Of a stretch of DNA of 64,000 bases, positions 26,082-35,921 are shown piece after piece (position 1 is the first letter of the stretch; each line of letters begins with the position of its first letter). The stretch comes from Fervidobacterium sp. Lineage in GTDB: Bacteria > Thermotogota > Thermotogae > Thermotogales > Fervidobacteriaceae. Made by a program: the position numbers and the translations under genes. Under the pieces are notes generated by a model. It made no database searches. It was not told the origin of the DNA and saw only the letters and a list, made by a program, of their open reading frames with translations. Where the stretch lies: positions 62,001 to 126,000 of the forward strand of contig JANZZV010000006.1 in the NCBI GenBank assembly GCA_026419195.1, written 5' to 3'.

Positions 26082-27401
26082 ATGGAAAAAGAAAAAGTTT
26101 ACAAGTTTATTGAAGAAAACGAGGTAAGATTCATAAGGCTTCAGTTCACAGATATTAACGGTACGATGAAAAATGTCGAGATTCCATCGGACGAAATTAC
26201 ACCAGCCTTGGAAACGGGAATAATGTTCGATGGTTCATCTGTGGAAGGATTTGCAAGGCTCCACGAATCCGACATGTACTTAAAACCAGATTTGAGAACA
26301 ATTGCAATTTTGCCTTGGACGTTCGATGGTTACAAAAGTGCAAGAGTCATATGTGATGTCTACAATGATCCGGAAACCCCTTTTACTGGTGATCCACGCT
26401 ATAGATTAAAATTGGTGGAAGAAAAAGCGCGCTCAATGGGGTTTATCGCATATGCAGGTCCTGAAGTTGAGTTTTTTATGCTTCCAAGAGACAAGGGAAA
26501 GCCTGTGTTCGACTTTCTAGACGATGGAAGTTATTTTGATTTATTACCAGTAGACATCGCTGAGCATATTAGGACACAAGTTTCAGTCCATTTGGAAGAA
26601 ATGGGTTTAGATGTTGAGACCACACATCATGAAGTTGCACCTTCTCAACATGAGGTAGATTTTAGATATGCTGAACCTGTTATTTCTGCCGATAATGTTC
26701 AAACAGTTAAGCTGGTTATTAAAACATTAGCTATAAAAAACAACCTTTACGCAACGTTTATGCCAAAGCCATTTTTTGGAGTAAACGGTAGTGGTATGCA
26801 CGTACATATGAGTCTTTTTACCTTAGACGGTAAAAACGCATTTTATGATCCAGAAGCTCCTGATGGTATTTCACAGACTATGAAATACTTCATTGGAGGT
26901 TTAATAACACACGCAAGAGAAATCACGGCGATAACAAATCCAACTGTAAATAGCTACAAAAGGCTTGTTCCAGGTTATGAGGCACCGGTAAACATCGCTT
27001 GGAGTAAAGGAAACAGAACGGCATTGATAAGAATTCCGAAAGCTCGAGGAAAAGCTACCAGACTTGAGTACAGAGCTCCAGATCCTTCCTGTAACCCTTA
27101 CCTTGCCCTTGCAGTCATCTTTGCAGCCGGGTTGGATGGAATTGAAAATAAAATAGAACCACCCGCAGCAGTTGAGGAAAACATTTACCGTATGTCTGAA
27201 AGTGAAAAGGTACAGAGAGGAATAAATAAATTGCCCGGTAATCTTAAGGAAGCTTTAATAGAGGCAGAAAAAAGCAAACTTGTTCGTGAGGTATTGGGAG
27301 AACATATTTTGGAGAAGTTCTTAGTTATTAAAGAACGTGAATGGTGGGAATATTCAATCCATGTTACTGAATGGGAAAGAACTAAGTATGAAAATATATA
27401 A
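26082..27401 (+). CDS. glnA: Glutamine synthetase type I
   Basis: It makes glutamine from glutamate, ammonia and ATP, and forms a dodecamer in the family. The 439-residue length and GSGMHVHMSLF, NPTVNSYKRLVPGYEAPVNI and NRTALIRIP motifs identify GSI. The length and C-terminus match the alpha type (no adenylylation-site insert that I can find), which is regulated by feedback rather than by adenylylation. GGGGGTGAAGG before ATG 26082 decides the start, 24 codons after another in-frame start. Confidence 0.97.
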   Translation: MEKEKVYKFIEENEVRFIRLQFTDINGTMKNVEIPSDEITPALETGIMFDGSSVEGFARLHESDMYLKPDLRTIAILPWTFDGYKSARVICDVYNDPETPFTGDPRYRLKLVEEKARSMGFIAYAGPEVEFFMLPRDKGKPVFDFLDDGSYFDLLPVDIAEHIRTQVSVHLEEMGLDVETTHHEVAPSQHEVDFRYAEPVISADNVQTVKLVIKTLAIKNNLYATFMPKPFFGVNGSGMHVHMSLFTLDGKNAFYDPEAPDGISQTMKYFIGGLITHAREITAITNPTVNSYKRLVPGYEAPVNIAWSKGNRTALIRIPKARGKATRLEYRAPDPSCNPYLALAVIFAAGLDGIENKIEPPAAVEENIYRMSESEKVQRGINKLPGNLKEALIEAEKSKLVREVLGEHILEKFLVIKEREWWEYSIHVTEWERTKYENI

Positions 27402-27421
27402 TCGAGAGGATTGGTAATTAA

Positions 27422-29149
27422 TTGTTTTTACCAACAACAGTTGAGGAGATTGTAAAAAGAAAATGGGAAAATCTTGATGTTATATTCGTGACGGGTGATG
27501 CTTACATTGATCACCCGTCTTTTGGTGTTGCATTGCTTGGAAGGCTCTTGGAATCTAAGGGATATAAAGTTGGAATTATAGCACAACCTACTTGTATTGA
27601 TGACATAAAAAGACTTGGGAAACCTAATTTGTTTTTTGGTGTTACTTCCGGAAATGTGGACTCGATGGTAGCAAATTACACGCCATCTAAGAAAAAGAGA
27701 AAGACAGATGATTACACACCCGGTGGTCTTAACAACAAAAGACCAGATCGTGCAATAATCCAATATGTCAACATGATAAAACAAGTTTACAAAAATTCTG
27801 TCATAGTCATAGGTGGAATTGAGGCAAGTTTGAGAAGATTCGCACATTATGATTGGTGGAGTAATAAAGTCAGAAAATCTATATTGGTGGATTCAAAAGC
27901 AGATATTCTTGTGTATGGAATGGGAGAAAGAGCAATATTAGAAATTGCAAGAAGATTGGAAAGTGGTTTAGGTTTAGATGGGATACGTGGGACAGTTATC
28001 TGGAAAAATAGCTTGAATGAATTAGGAAAAGATTTCGATGCTTTTGACAAAATCGAACTTTGTTCATTTGAAGAAGTGTCGGAAAACAAGGATTTGTACG
28101 CAAAGACATATTTAGACATTTCAACCTTAACCGATCCGTTCAAAAATGTTATTTTATTTCAAAAACAAGACACGAGATATGTTGTGCAATATCCTCCGGC
28201 ATTTCCACTTACGACGGAAGAATTAGACAATTTGTATCTTTTGCCCTATGAGAGACGAGTCCATCCGCATTATGAAAAACAAGGAAAAGTCAAAGCAATC
28301 GAAACAGTCAGATTTTCTGTCACAGCTGTTAGAGGGTGTTTTGGTAATTGTTCTTTCTGTTCAATAGCGCATCATCAAAGTACTTATGTGGTTTCCAGAA
28401 GTGAGTCATCCATTTTGGAAGAGGTAAGAATTATAACAAAAATGCCTGATTTTCGTGGAACAATAGTTGATGTGGGCGGTCCAACCGCGAATATGTTTGG
28501 ATACAATTGTGATCTTAGGCGAACAAGAGGGCAATGTCAGAAACATTGTCTGTATCCCAGTGTTTGTAGGACGATTAAGAACAGTAATAATGCAGCAAGA
28601 TTTATTGAATTACTTGAGAAAATCAAACTCATACCAGGTGTAAAACATGTATTTATTGGTTCGGGAATAAGACACGATCTCATCATGGATTCAGACGATT
28701 GTGATTATATTATTAAAAAACTTGTTGATTTTACATCAGGACAACTCAAGCTCGCTCCGGAGCACGCGCACCCTGAAGTATTAAAGCTTATGAGAAAGCC
28801 ACCTATCGAGGTTTTCATTGAATTCAAAAAAATATTTGAAGAAGAAGCAAAGAAAAAGGGACAAAAAAAGTACGTCATTGGTTATTTCATAGTAGGGCAT
28901 CCAGGTGAAGGTGAGCAAGAAAACGAATTTTTGAAGAAGTTCATAATCAAACATTTGGGGTATATACCACAGCAAGTACAGATTTTTACTCCGACCCCCG
29001 GTACGTTAAGTACAACAATGTATTATACACAGAAAGATCCGATTACCAATAGAGAAGTTTATGTAGAGAAACGTGATAAACTTAGGGAAAAGTTCAAAGA
29101 AAATATAGTGGGAATTAGACAAAGACTTTCTCCACATACGGACTTGTAA
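27422..29149 (+). CDS. YgiQ-family radical SAM protein
   Basis: This 575-residue protein has the YgiQ-type N-terminal domain (VTGDAYIDHPSFGVALLGRLL, then GGIEASLRRFAHYDWW near 130). A radical SAM core follows, with the [4Fe-4S]-binding cysteines in RGCFGNCSFC near 303 and a second cysteine-rich stretch CDLRRTRGQCQKHCLYPSVC. The reaction of this family is unknown. It starts with TTG 20 bases after glnA and is probably in the same transcript. Its end overlaps the convergent racemase gene by 35 bases. Confidence 0.9.
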   Translation: MFLPTTVEEIVKRKWENLDVIFVTGDAYIDHPSFGVALLGRLLESKGYKVGIIAQPTCIDDIKRLGKPNLFFGVTSGNVDSMVANYTPSKKKRKTDDYTPGGLNNKRPDRAIIQYVNMIKQVYKNSVIVIGGIEASLRRFAHYDWWSNKVRKSILVDSKADILVYGMGERAILEIARRLESGLGLDGIRGTVIWKNSLNELGKDFDAFDKIELCSFEEVSENKDLYAKTYLDISTLTDPFKNVILFQKQDTRYVVQYPPAFPLTTEELDNLYLLPYERRVHPHYEKQGKVKAIETVRFSVTAVRGCFGNCSFCSIAHHQSTYVVSRSESSILEEVRIITKMPDFRGTIVDVGGPTANMFGYNCDLRRTRGQCQKHCLYPSVCRTIKNSNNAARFIELLEKIKLIPGVKHVFIGSGIRHDLIMDSDDCDYIIKKLVDFTSGQLKLAPEHAHPEVLKLMRKPPIEVFIEFKKIFEEEAKKKGQKKYVIGYFIVGHPGEGEQENEFLKKFIIKHLGYIPQQVQIFTPTPGTLSTTMYYTQKDPITNREVYVEKRDKLREKFKENIVGIRQRLSPHTDL

Positions 29150-30191
29150 ATGCTCTGAGTGCGCATCCATAACTCATGCGGAACTTTACAATATCGCCAA
29201 CTCTAAAATCTTTGTAGCATTCCGTGACATCGACTATCAAATGATCACTTGATGCATGTAAAATTTTCAGGCATTCGTCCAAAGGCTTTAATCCATCTGG
29301 TTTAACGTCTTGTTCACCAACTGCGATGATTATACGTCTTCTGTAACCTTTATCTTCAAACGTAGGTGTCCGGCCAAATGCATCTTTTCCGGTCTCCCCG
29401 TATGGCACCGATGGCTTATAGTCTACTTCAATTACCTCTGCCTCTAATATCACAGTATCTTGATGTAAATATGGTATATCTCTATCACCTGTTGCATCTG
29501 TTCCCAGTATTAACCCTTCTCCAACTCTAAACTGGTTGATTCCAGACGGAAGCGTACCGTTTTCAAGCATTTTTAACGTTACGGTACTTCCTCCACTTAT
29601 TTTTAGTTCAAAACCAAGAAGATTTTCAAGTTTTCTTTTTATTTCAATGAGTATTCTCATATTCTCCAGCGTGGGTAAAACTCCTCCATAACAGCCTACG
29701 TTTGTACCTACTCCTATTATCTTTGCGTATTTTAATTTCTTTGCAACTTCATATATCTCGTCAACCGCGTTTTCAAACCAAACGCCTTCCCTTAGATCTC
29801 CTACATCGACCATGTAGATTAACTGTACGTTTTTTTGCAGTTCAAGTGCTATCTTATCTATTTCATATGCTGTAGCTGGCATTGAAACTAAAATTTCATC
29901 GACATACTTTACTGCAGTTGGTAACTCTGAGAGCATGGGGATTCTAAGTAATTGGAAAGGACCTGGAACATTGTTTTCAACTAAACTAATTATGTTTCTC
30001 AACCTCGAATCACCAAGCTTGTCAACACCGTTTTCTCTAATTGCCTTCGCTATTTTTGGATTTGCAAGAACAAGTTTTGTTACACCTACTAACTCTATTC
30101 CAGCATTATGACACATTTCCGCTATCTTTCTTGAATTGAATATGATTTTATCTAAACTGATGTTCAATCTTGGGTAATTTGTCTCAAACAT
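29115..30191 (-). CDS. PLP-dependent alanine/ornithine racemase family enzyme
   Basis: This 358-residue protein has the fold-type III (alanine racemase-like) barrel. The PLP lysine is in GVTKLVLANP near 35, with YMVDVGDLREG, GVGTNVGCYGG and ISGGSTVTL (phosphate-binding) further on. It belongs to the alanine/ornithine/lysine racemase group rather than to classical Alr; the amino acid is not determined. D-amino acids such as D-lysine are known in Thermotoga peptidoglycan, which makes a cell-wall role plausible. GAGGGGTG before ATG 30191 is chosen over an upstream in-frame start. Its 3' end overlaps the YgiQ gene by 35 bases. Confidence 0.85.
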   Translation of the reverse strand: MFETNYPRLNISLDKIIFNSRKIAEMCHNAGIELVGVTKLVLANPKIAKAIRENGVDKLGDSRLRNIISLVENNVPGPFQLLRIPMLSELPTAVKYVDEILVSMPATAYEIDKIALELQKNVQLIYMVDVGDLREGVWFENAVDEIYEVAKKLKYAKIIGVGTNVGCYGGVLPTLENMRILIEIKRKLENLLGFELKISGGSTVTLKMLENGTLPSGINQFRVGEGLILGTDATGDRDIPYLHQDTVILEAEVIEVDYKPSVPYGETGKDAFGRTPTFEDKGYRRRIIIAVGEQDVKPDGLKPLDECLKILHASSDHLIVDVTECYKDFRVGDIVKFRMSYGCALRAFTSPYVEKVFV

Positions 30192-30237
30192 AAACTGTTC
30201 ACCCCTCTTTGAAAAAATATTCAAAGTACAAAACATG

Positions 30238-30246
30238 TGATATAAT
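30238..30246 (+). promoter_or_regulatory. Extended -10 promoter at the head of the long plus-strand gene run
   Basis: TGATATAAT lies about 75 bases before the phosphorylase start, with no strong -35. It is the only clear promoter I found before a run of closely spaced genes that extends to 57.2 kb. Confidence 0.45.
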
Positions 30247-30319
30247 ATACTTAAAATACACCAGATATTTTAAACTATACTATTATGCTTGTAAACTGCA
30301 ATTGTAGGAGGGATTTTTG

Positions 30320-31120
30320 GTGGATAGAGAAGTAAAAGAAGCTTTTGATTTTATAAAAACCATGGTTAAGAATAATCCAAAAATAGCCCTTATTCTTGGT
30401 TCTGGACTAGGTTTTCTATCAGATTTTGTTGAGAACAAAGTAGAAATTTTGTACCAAGATATACCAAATTTTCCTTATTCAACTGCACCTGGACATGAGG
30501 GAAAACTTGTATTTGGAACGTTGTTTGGTAAAGAGGTTGTTGTTTTAAGCGGAAGGTTTCACATATACGAAGGTTGGAAACCTTCCGACATAAAGATAGT
30601 TGTACATACTTTGAAATTAATAGGGATAGAAAGAATGCTCGTTACCAACGCAGCTGGTGCTATTAACGTATCTTACAACCCTGGCGACATTATAATTGTT
30701 AAGGATATTATAAATTTCATGTTTAGAAATCCTTTGAGAGGTCCAAATGATGATGATATTGGTCCTCGTTTTCCAGATATGCTCGGTGCCTTCGATAAAA
30801 TATGGATGGGTAGGTTAAAGGAAATTTATCCAAACATAAAAGAGGGAGTCTACGTAGGTGTCACAGGTCCTACATATGAAACACCAGCGGAAATAAGAGC
30901 CTTTAGAAAGATAGGAGCAGATCTTGTTGGAATGTCCACAGTCCCTGAGTTAATCGCCTGTGCACATGTTGGTATCAAGGCTTTAGTACTTTCTTGTGCA
31001 ACAAATATGGCAGCTGGTGTACTTGAGAAGCCTCTTTCTCATGAAGAAGTTATGGAAGTAGCAAGCGAAGTAAAGGAAAAGTTCATAGAAATAGTCAAAA
31101 AGGCTTTGGAGGTAGTTTGA
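30320..31120 (+). CDS. Purine nucleoside phosphorylase
   Basis: It cleaves purine nucleosides with phosphate to the free base and (deoxy)ribose-1-phosphate. The 266-residue length and motifs LILGSGLGFL (phosphate loop), YSTAPGHEGKL, GRFHIYEGW and NAAGAIN fit the trimeric class II (PunA-type) family. TGPTYETPAEIRAFRKIGAD and GMSTVPE complete the active site. GGAGGGA lies six bases before GTG 30320; TTG 30317 is an alternative one codon earlier. The stop overlaps the ribosome site of the DHH gene. Confidence 0.95.
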   Translation: MDREVKEAFDFIKTMVKNNPKIALILGSGLGFLSDFVENKVEILYQDIPNFPYSTAPGHEGKLVFGTLFGKEVVVLSGRFHIYEGWKPSDIKIVVHTLKLIGIERMLVTNAAGAINVSYNPGDIIIVKDIINFMFRNPLRGPNDDDIGPRFPDMLGAFDKIWMGRLKEIYPNIKEGVYVGVTGPTYETPAEIRAFRKIGADLVGMSTVPELIACAHVGIKALVLSCATNMAAGVLEKPLSHEEVMEVASEVKEKFIEIVKKALEVV

Positions 31121-31122
31121 AA

Positions 31123-32112
31123 ATGAATAGGGATTTCTTAAATATAGTTGCAGAATTAAATACGGCTTTTAAGGTTCTTGTTGTTGGTCATATAATGCCA
31201 GACGGAGACGATGTAAGTTCTGTGCTAAGTGCTATGTATGGTTTGAAAAGGCTTGGGAAAGAAGTAATCGCCGGAATTGACTGGAAAATACCTTGGTACT
31301 TTTATGAATTTGAAGAGGTTTCTCAAATACAATCGTATGATACAGTAAGTGAAATGAAATTTGATCCAGATGTTGTGTTGGTTGTTGATGTATCCAGTCC
31401 AGATAGAGTTGGTAGGTTTCAGGAATTTTTCAACAATAAGAAAGTGTTCGTAGTTGATCATCACGGAACAAATACATTTTTTGGTACTTACAATTGGATT
31501 GATACAAAATTTGGTTCAACTGCTCAGATGATTTTGAGGATAAATACAGAGCTGGGTGTTCAATACGATGAGCGTTTAGCAACGTTAAACCTCATGGGGA
31601 TAGCCACCGATACTGGATTTTTCAGATACACCAACGCAGACGAAATTGTCTTTTCAGATGCTACAAAGCTTGTATCACTTGGTGGAAAGATGCATTTGAT
31701 TTCAAGAATTTTTGAAAACAAACGCATCGAGCAATTCAAATTGCTTTCAACTATGATCGAACACATGAGAATGGAGCTTGATGGGATGATAGTGTATTCA
31801 TACCTTTCTAAACAAGATTACGAGAATAACAATTGCACAGAAGATGATAGTGGAGGTTTTGTAAGTGAACTAAGGTCAATTCGTGGCGTTGAACTTGCGA
31901 TTTTCCTATCTGAATATGAATTTGGGGAAGTACACGTAAGTCTTAGATCAAGAGACTGGTTTGATTGTAGCAGACTTGCTGTTTTACTTGGTGGTGGAGG
32001 TCATCCGAGAGCCGCAGGTTGTACACTTAAAGGAAATCTTGAGTCTATCGTGGAAGAAGTTATTAGAGAAGCTAAGAATATGTTTGTTTCCCAAAAAGCT
32101 TTGCAGTTTTGA
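31123..32112 (+). CDS. DHH-DHHA1 family phosphoesterase (NrnA-like)
   Basis: This 329-residue protein has the four DHH motifs: GHIMPDGDDVSS, VVDVSSPDR, VVDHHGTN and GIATDTGFFRYT, plus the C-terminal DHHA1 GGGGHPRAAGC. NrnA-type enzymes cut short oligoribonucleotides and dinucleotides, including pGpG and pApA, and dephosphorylate pAp; Mn2+ is the usual metal. The two neighbouring GGDEF proteins make a pGpG role attractive, but that is inference. GGAGG before ATG 31123 favours this start over the TTG two codons earlier. Confidence 0.93.
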   Translation: MNRDFLNIVAELNTAFKVLVVGHIMPDGDDVSSVLSAMYGLKRLGKEVIAGIDWKIPWYFYEFEEVSQIQSYDTVSEMKFDPDVVLVVDVSSPDRVGRFQEFFNNKKVFVVDHHGTNTFFGTYNWIDTKFGSTAQMILRINTELGVQYDERLATLNLMGIATDTGFFRYTNADEIVFSDATKLVSLGGKMHLISRIFENKRIEQFKLLSTMIEHMRMELDGMIVYSYLSKQDYENNNCTEDDSGGFVSELRSIRGVELAIFLSEYEFGEVHVSLRSRDWFDCSRLAVLLGGGGHPRAAGCTLKGNLESIVEEVIREAKNMFVSQKALQF

Positions 32113-32121
32113 AATTATTTA

Positions 32122-35100
32122 ATGTCAGAATCCTTAATATTATTCAGGGGGGAATTTAGTATTATCTTGAACTCAAATAGTATGGTGTTTTTTAGGGAAG
32201 TATACTCCGGAAGTGAGTATATAGAAAGTTCTTTGTACGATATTAACAATAAATATTTAGTAAGGGTAATCCCAAAAAAATTCATCGATTCGTTCTTGGA
32301 TTTTGTTGTCCATGTAAATCAGTTTACGCACATTCCAAATACGTTCTTACCAACAACTGTTGAATCCAAAGGTGAAAACATTATTGTTAAGTTCAAGTAT
32401 TTTAATGAAAAACCTTTAACAGAAATAATTGATAAACTTTCAGAAGAAGATTTAAATGAGATAGTAAAAGAACTTTTGAACTATCTGTATGGTGTTATCA
32501 ATGGAATATATCCCCCCGTTCCATGCATTTCTTTAGATGATATATTTGTTTACGCAGGGCAATTTTTCTTTTTACCACCATTGATACAATCGAAAAATGT
32601 ACTAAGCAAAATTTTGAAAAAGAGCAACGTAAACAGCTTATTCGTCGCCCCTGAGTTCCTCAAAGAAGGAGTTTGCAATGATAAATCCACCTTTTATGCC
32701 ATCGGAAAATTTATCCAAACTCTTGACAAGGACAAAAAATATGAAAGCTTAACAGAAAACTTGACATTAGATGATCCTGAGAAACGAAACATAACCCCAG
32801 AATTAATTGATAAGCTCGTAACTTACAATAGGAATTTGGTACGAGAAATTGAACCAATAATCAGAGACAAAATATCTGAGACAAGACAGCATTATCATAC
32901 GATCGAAATTCATGGAGCAAGCTATAATGAATTTAAAAGCATCTTGGGAGCTATTTATAAGGAATTTGCTCGGCTTGAAAGTTCGTTGTTCATTTGCGTT
33001 GAAGATGATTTTACAAATATTCCAAGGCAGTTACTTGCTAAATACAAGCATCTGTTGAATCCTGACGAATTAGAAATTCTTTATCCAACACTTTATGCAA
33101 ACACAAAGTTTAATAGCATATTGCCAGTGCTAATTGGTGTCTTGAATAGAGCAAAGTTTGTATTTTTGTGCGTAGAAGACGTTGACAACGGTGACTACCT
33201 TATCAGGACGTTTTTGAGTCATCTTCGCACAATTAGAATGGAGTCCAAGATAATTGTCATAACAAGAAACTCAAGTCGACCAGATGTGAAGTTAACTGTC
33301 AAAAACATATCGCAAAAATACAAATGTAATAAAATAACAAATGGTAAAGAGAAAATATTAGCCGTACTTGGGCAAAGATTTAAGCAATTGGAAATGATTT
33401 TACTTGAAAAAATCACAAATGAAGATCTCGAAAAATACTTGAAAAGATACTTAAAAAGAGGAATAATCTCGAAAGAAGGCAATGAGTACGTGTTTGACGA
33501 AAATGTATGGAACTCTATTTACAATCAAATTCCGCTGGAAGAACGGGTAAGTTTACACTTGAGTTTAGCAAAAAAATTGGTTAGTTTATCAGACCCGTTT
33601 AACCTTTCTTTACTTAAGAGCTCATTCCATTACATTATGGCTGGAAAGGAAATTTCAGCGGTTATTGTGTGCTTAAAATTCGTTAAGAAGAACCTTGAAA
33701 CTTACACTTTTTCAACCGAAAGAATGAAAGATGCACTTTTTTCTGCATATGAAATATTAAAAAAACACAACAGGATTGATTCTTACGCATTTAATTCGAT
33801 ATTGCTCAGGTTTAGATATCAATCTTTGGAGGAACTTGACAATATCGTATTGAGCTTACCTGAGGGCAAAATTAATAATTTCCTTATTTTGCTTGAGAAT
33901 TTCGTGAATGAAAACCATAAACAAGTCATCGTAGAATTCGAAAGGTCATTTGAAAAACCTTACATTTGGAGTGCTAAAAGAAGAAATTTCAAACAACTTA
34001 AGGCATATCTGCTATATCAATATTCGTATTACAATCTGAATGATACAATAGAGGACAAAGATTTTTTAAAAGATCTGTTTGAAAATATCCCGGAGATCAA
34101 TAACGAGTGGACAAAATTGAAAAGTGAATATATCTTACTGTATATACTCTTCCTAATTTACAAAAATAGGAGCGAAGCAATTAAGTACGCTGAAAAAGCA
34201 AAACAGTTGATAGAAAAAAGTGGAGCAAAATATTTAATGATTAGACTGGAAAACGCAGTAGGTACACTGAACGATATGGCAGCGATTTCCATAGAAAATT
34301 TTAAACGTGCAATACAAATATCCTTAGAGATCGGTTATTCAAAACGTTCATTAGTTCCTTATGTAAACCTTTTACGTTCATTACTTTATTTTGGTTTTAT
34401 TGAGGAACTAAAAGAAGAAATAAAGAAGACTCAAGGCTATGTTTCGCTTTGGAGGAATGCGTCAGACTTAGCATTTTATTACAGAATATTAGCCTTTTTA
34501 CCAATGTATGAACAAAAACATGATGAGGCAGACGAATCCTTGAAAAGAGCCTTGGATTTTGAAAGATCCAACAATTTACAGCAAGCGTCGTTGAGAGGGA
34601 TCATACTTAATGAACTTTTGTGTGGTAATTTTGAAGCTGCCAAAAAGGTTGCGCTTGAAAACATAGATAACCCTGCTGTCAAAACACGTGCCTTTGAATA
34701 TCTCATCGAAATGCTTCTTGCGAAAGATGACGAAGAATTCAAAAATGTATGGATTGAATACAGAAACTCTCCATACCACCTTTTGAGAGAAGAGATACTC
34801 TACATCTTTTCAGATAGGATATCAGAGTTAGACGAAGAAGGATTTTTAAAGGAGATAAGAGCTTGGGAAGACACCTATACTTCTGGTGGTGTAAATCTTT
34901 CCTTATTTTACATCTTGCTTGCAAAGTATAGATATCTTGAAAGAAAAGGAAACAAAGTACGAAGTGAGTTTATCAGATCTGAAATATGCAACTTGGCAGA
35001 GATAATGAAGAGTTTTCAGCACCCTTTTTTGTACAAGTGTTCAAGCGCAGATGTGGGTGGCGTAAATTCTATACTACACACTCTTAAACGTCTTGATTTA

Positions 35101-35898
35101 AATGTATCATTAAGTAATTTTGTCAAGCTTTTTGCAAGTGAAATATATCGTCTTTTTAAGGCACAAAGATTTAGTATAGGAATTTTTGATAGTTTTAGTA
35201 ACATTAGCTATGAAATGTCTAACACTAATAAGATACCTGAGAATGAGGTTTTTAATTTGCATCCTTTTGAATTACTAATTAAAGACAGAATAGATGAATA
35301 CTCTTATTACCACATTTACATTTATAGCGAAGAGCTTGCATTTCCAAAAGAAGAAAGTCTTGAAGATATAATCACGCTTGTGGAAGAGCTTTTCACAGGT
35401 CAGCTTAAGGGAATCATATTCAGAGAACGTGCAAGCATAGATAGTTTAACTGGTTTGTACAACAGATGGAAGTTAAATCAATTGATAGACGAAAAACTCG
35501 ATAAAAAGACCGATGTTTTTTCCATCTTTATTATGGACATAGATGATTTTAAGAAGATCAACGATAGTTATGGTCATATTGTTGGTGACAAAGTTTTAAT
35601 TGAAATTGCCAACTTACTTAAAAATTTGAATGTAAACGATAATGTTGTTGCACGATATGGTGGGGAAGAATTTGTTGGTCTGATTTGTTCCAAAAAAGCA
35701 GTTGCGCTGAAGATTTGTAAAGAAATCAAAAGTTTGATAGCTAAGACAATGAACGATAAGTTTGGATTTGAGGTTACTGTAAGCATTGGAATTGCAGATT
35801 CAACGGAGAAAAATACAAGATCAGAGCTCTTAGGACTTGCAGATCAAAGGTTGTACGAAGCTAAAAACAGTGGTAAAAATACAATCGTAACTGATTGA
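32122..35898 (+). CDS. Pseudokinase-degenerate ATPase-helical repeat-GGDEF protein A
   Basis: This 1258-residue cytoplasmic protein ends in a diguanylate cyclase domain (about 1100-1258): DSLTGLYNRWKL, FIMDIDDFKKINDSYGH and ARYGGEEF at 1180-1184. The N-terminus (about 1-230) resembles a protein kinase C-lobe: SLFVAPEFL near 173 (APE motif), STFYAIGKF, then DDPEKRN; there is no HRD catalytic loop, so it is a pseudokinase. Residues 260-450 match the ATPase region of the following paralogue but lack a P-loop. The middle is helical, TPR-like. The RxxD inhibitory site before GGEEF is absent. It lies 9 bases after the DHH gene; ATG 32122 has a poor ribosome site, so translation may be coupled. It overlaps protein B's ORF start. 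Confidence 0.82.
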   Translation: MSESLILFRGEFSIILNSNSMVFFREVYSGSEYIESSLYDINNKYLVRVIPKKFIDSFLDFVVHVNQFTHIPNTFLPTTVESKGENIIVKFKYFNEKPLTEIIDKLSEEDLNEIVKELLNYLYGVINGIYPPVPCISLDDIFVYAGQFFFLPPLIQSKNVLSKILKKSNVNSLFVAPEFLKEGVCNDKSTFYAIGKFIQTLDKDKKYESLTENLTLDDPEKRNITPELIDKLVTYNRNLVREIEPIIRDKISETRQHYHTIEIHGASYNEFKSILGAIYKEFARLESSLFICVEDDFTNIPRQLLAKYKHLLNPDELEILYPTLYANTKFNSILPVLIGVLNRAKFVFLCVEDVDNGDYLIRTFLSHLRTIRMESKIIVITRNSSRPDVKLTVKNISQKYKCNKITNGKEKILAVLGQRFKQLEMILLEKITNEDLEKYLKRYLKRGIISKEGNEYVFDENVWNSIYNQIPLEERVSLHLSLAKKLVSLSDPFNLSLLKSSFHYIMAGKEISAVIVCLKFVKKNLETYTFSTERMKDALFSAYEILKKHNRIDSYAFNSILLRFRYQSLEELDNIVLSLPEGKINNFLILLENFVNENHKQVIVEFERSFEKPYIWSAKRRNFKQLKAYLLYQYSYYNLNDTIEDKDFLKDLFENIPEINNEWTKLKSEYILLYILFLIYKNRSEAIKYAEKAKQLIEKSGAKYLMIRLENAVGTLNDMAAISIENFKRAIQISLEIGYSKRSLVPYVNLLRSLLYFGFIEELKEEIKKTQGYVSLWRNASDLAFYYRILAFLPMYEQKHDEADESLKRALDFERSNNLQQASLRGIILNELLCGNFEAAKKVALENIDNPAVKTRAFEYLIEMLLAKDDEEFKNVWIEYRNSPYHLLREEILYIFSDRISELDEEGFLKEIRAWEDTYTSGGVNLSLFYILLAKYRYLERKGNKVRSEFIRSEICNLAEIMKSFQHPFLYKCSSADVGGVNSILHTLKRLDLNVSLSNFVKLFASEIYRLFKAQRFSIGIFDSFSNISYEMSNTNKIPENEVFNLHPFELLIKDRIDEYSYYHIYIYSEELAFPKEESLEDIITLVEELFTGQLKGIIFRERASIDSLTGLYNRWKLNQLIDEKLDKKTDVFSIFIMDIDDFKKINDSYGHIVGDKVLIEIANLLKNLNVNDNVVARYGGEEFVGLICSKKAVALKICKEIKSLIAKTMNDKFGFEVTVSIGIADSTEKNTRSELLGLADQRLYEAKNSGKNTIVTD

Positions 35899-35921
35899 AA
35901 AAAATTGGGTGGTGGCAAGGT

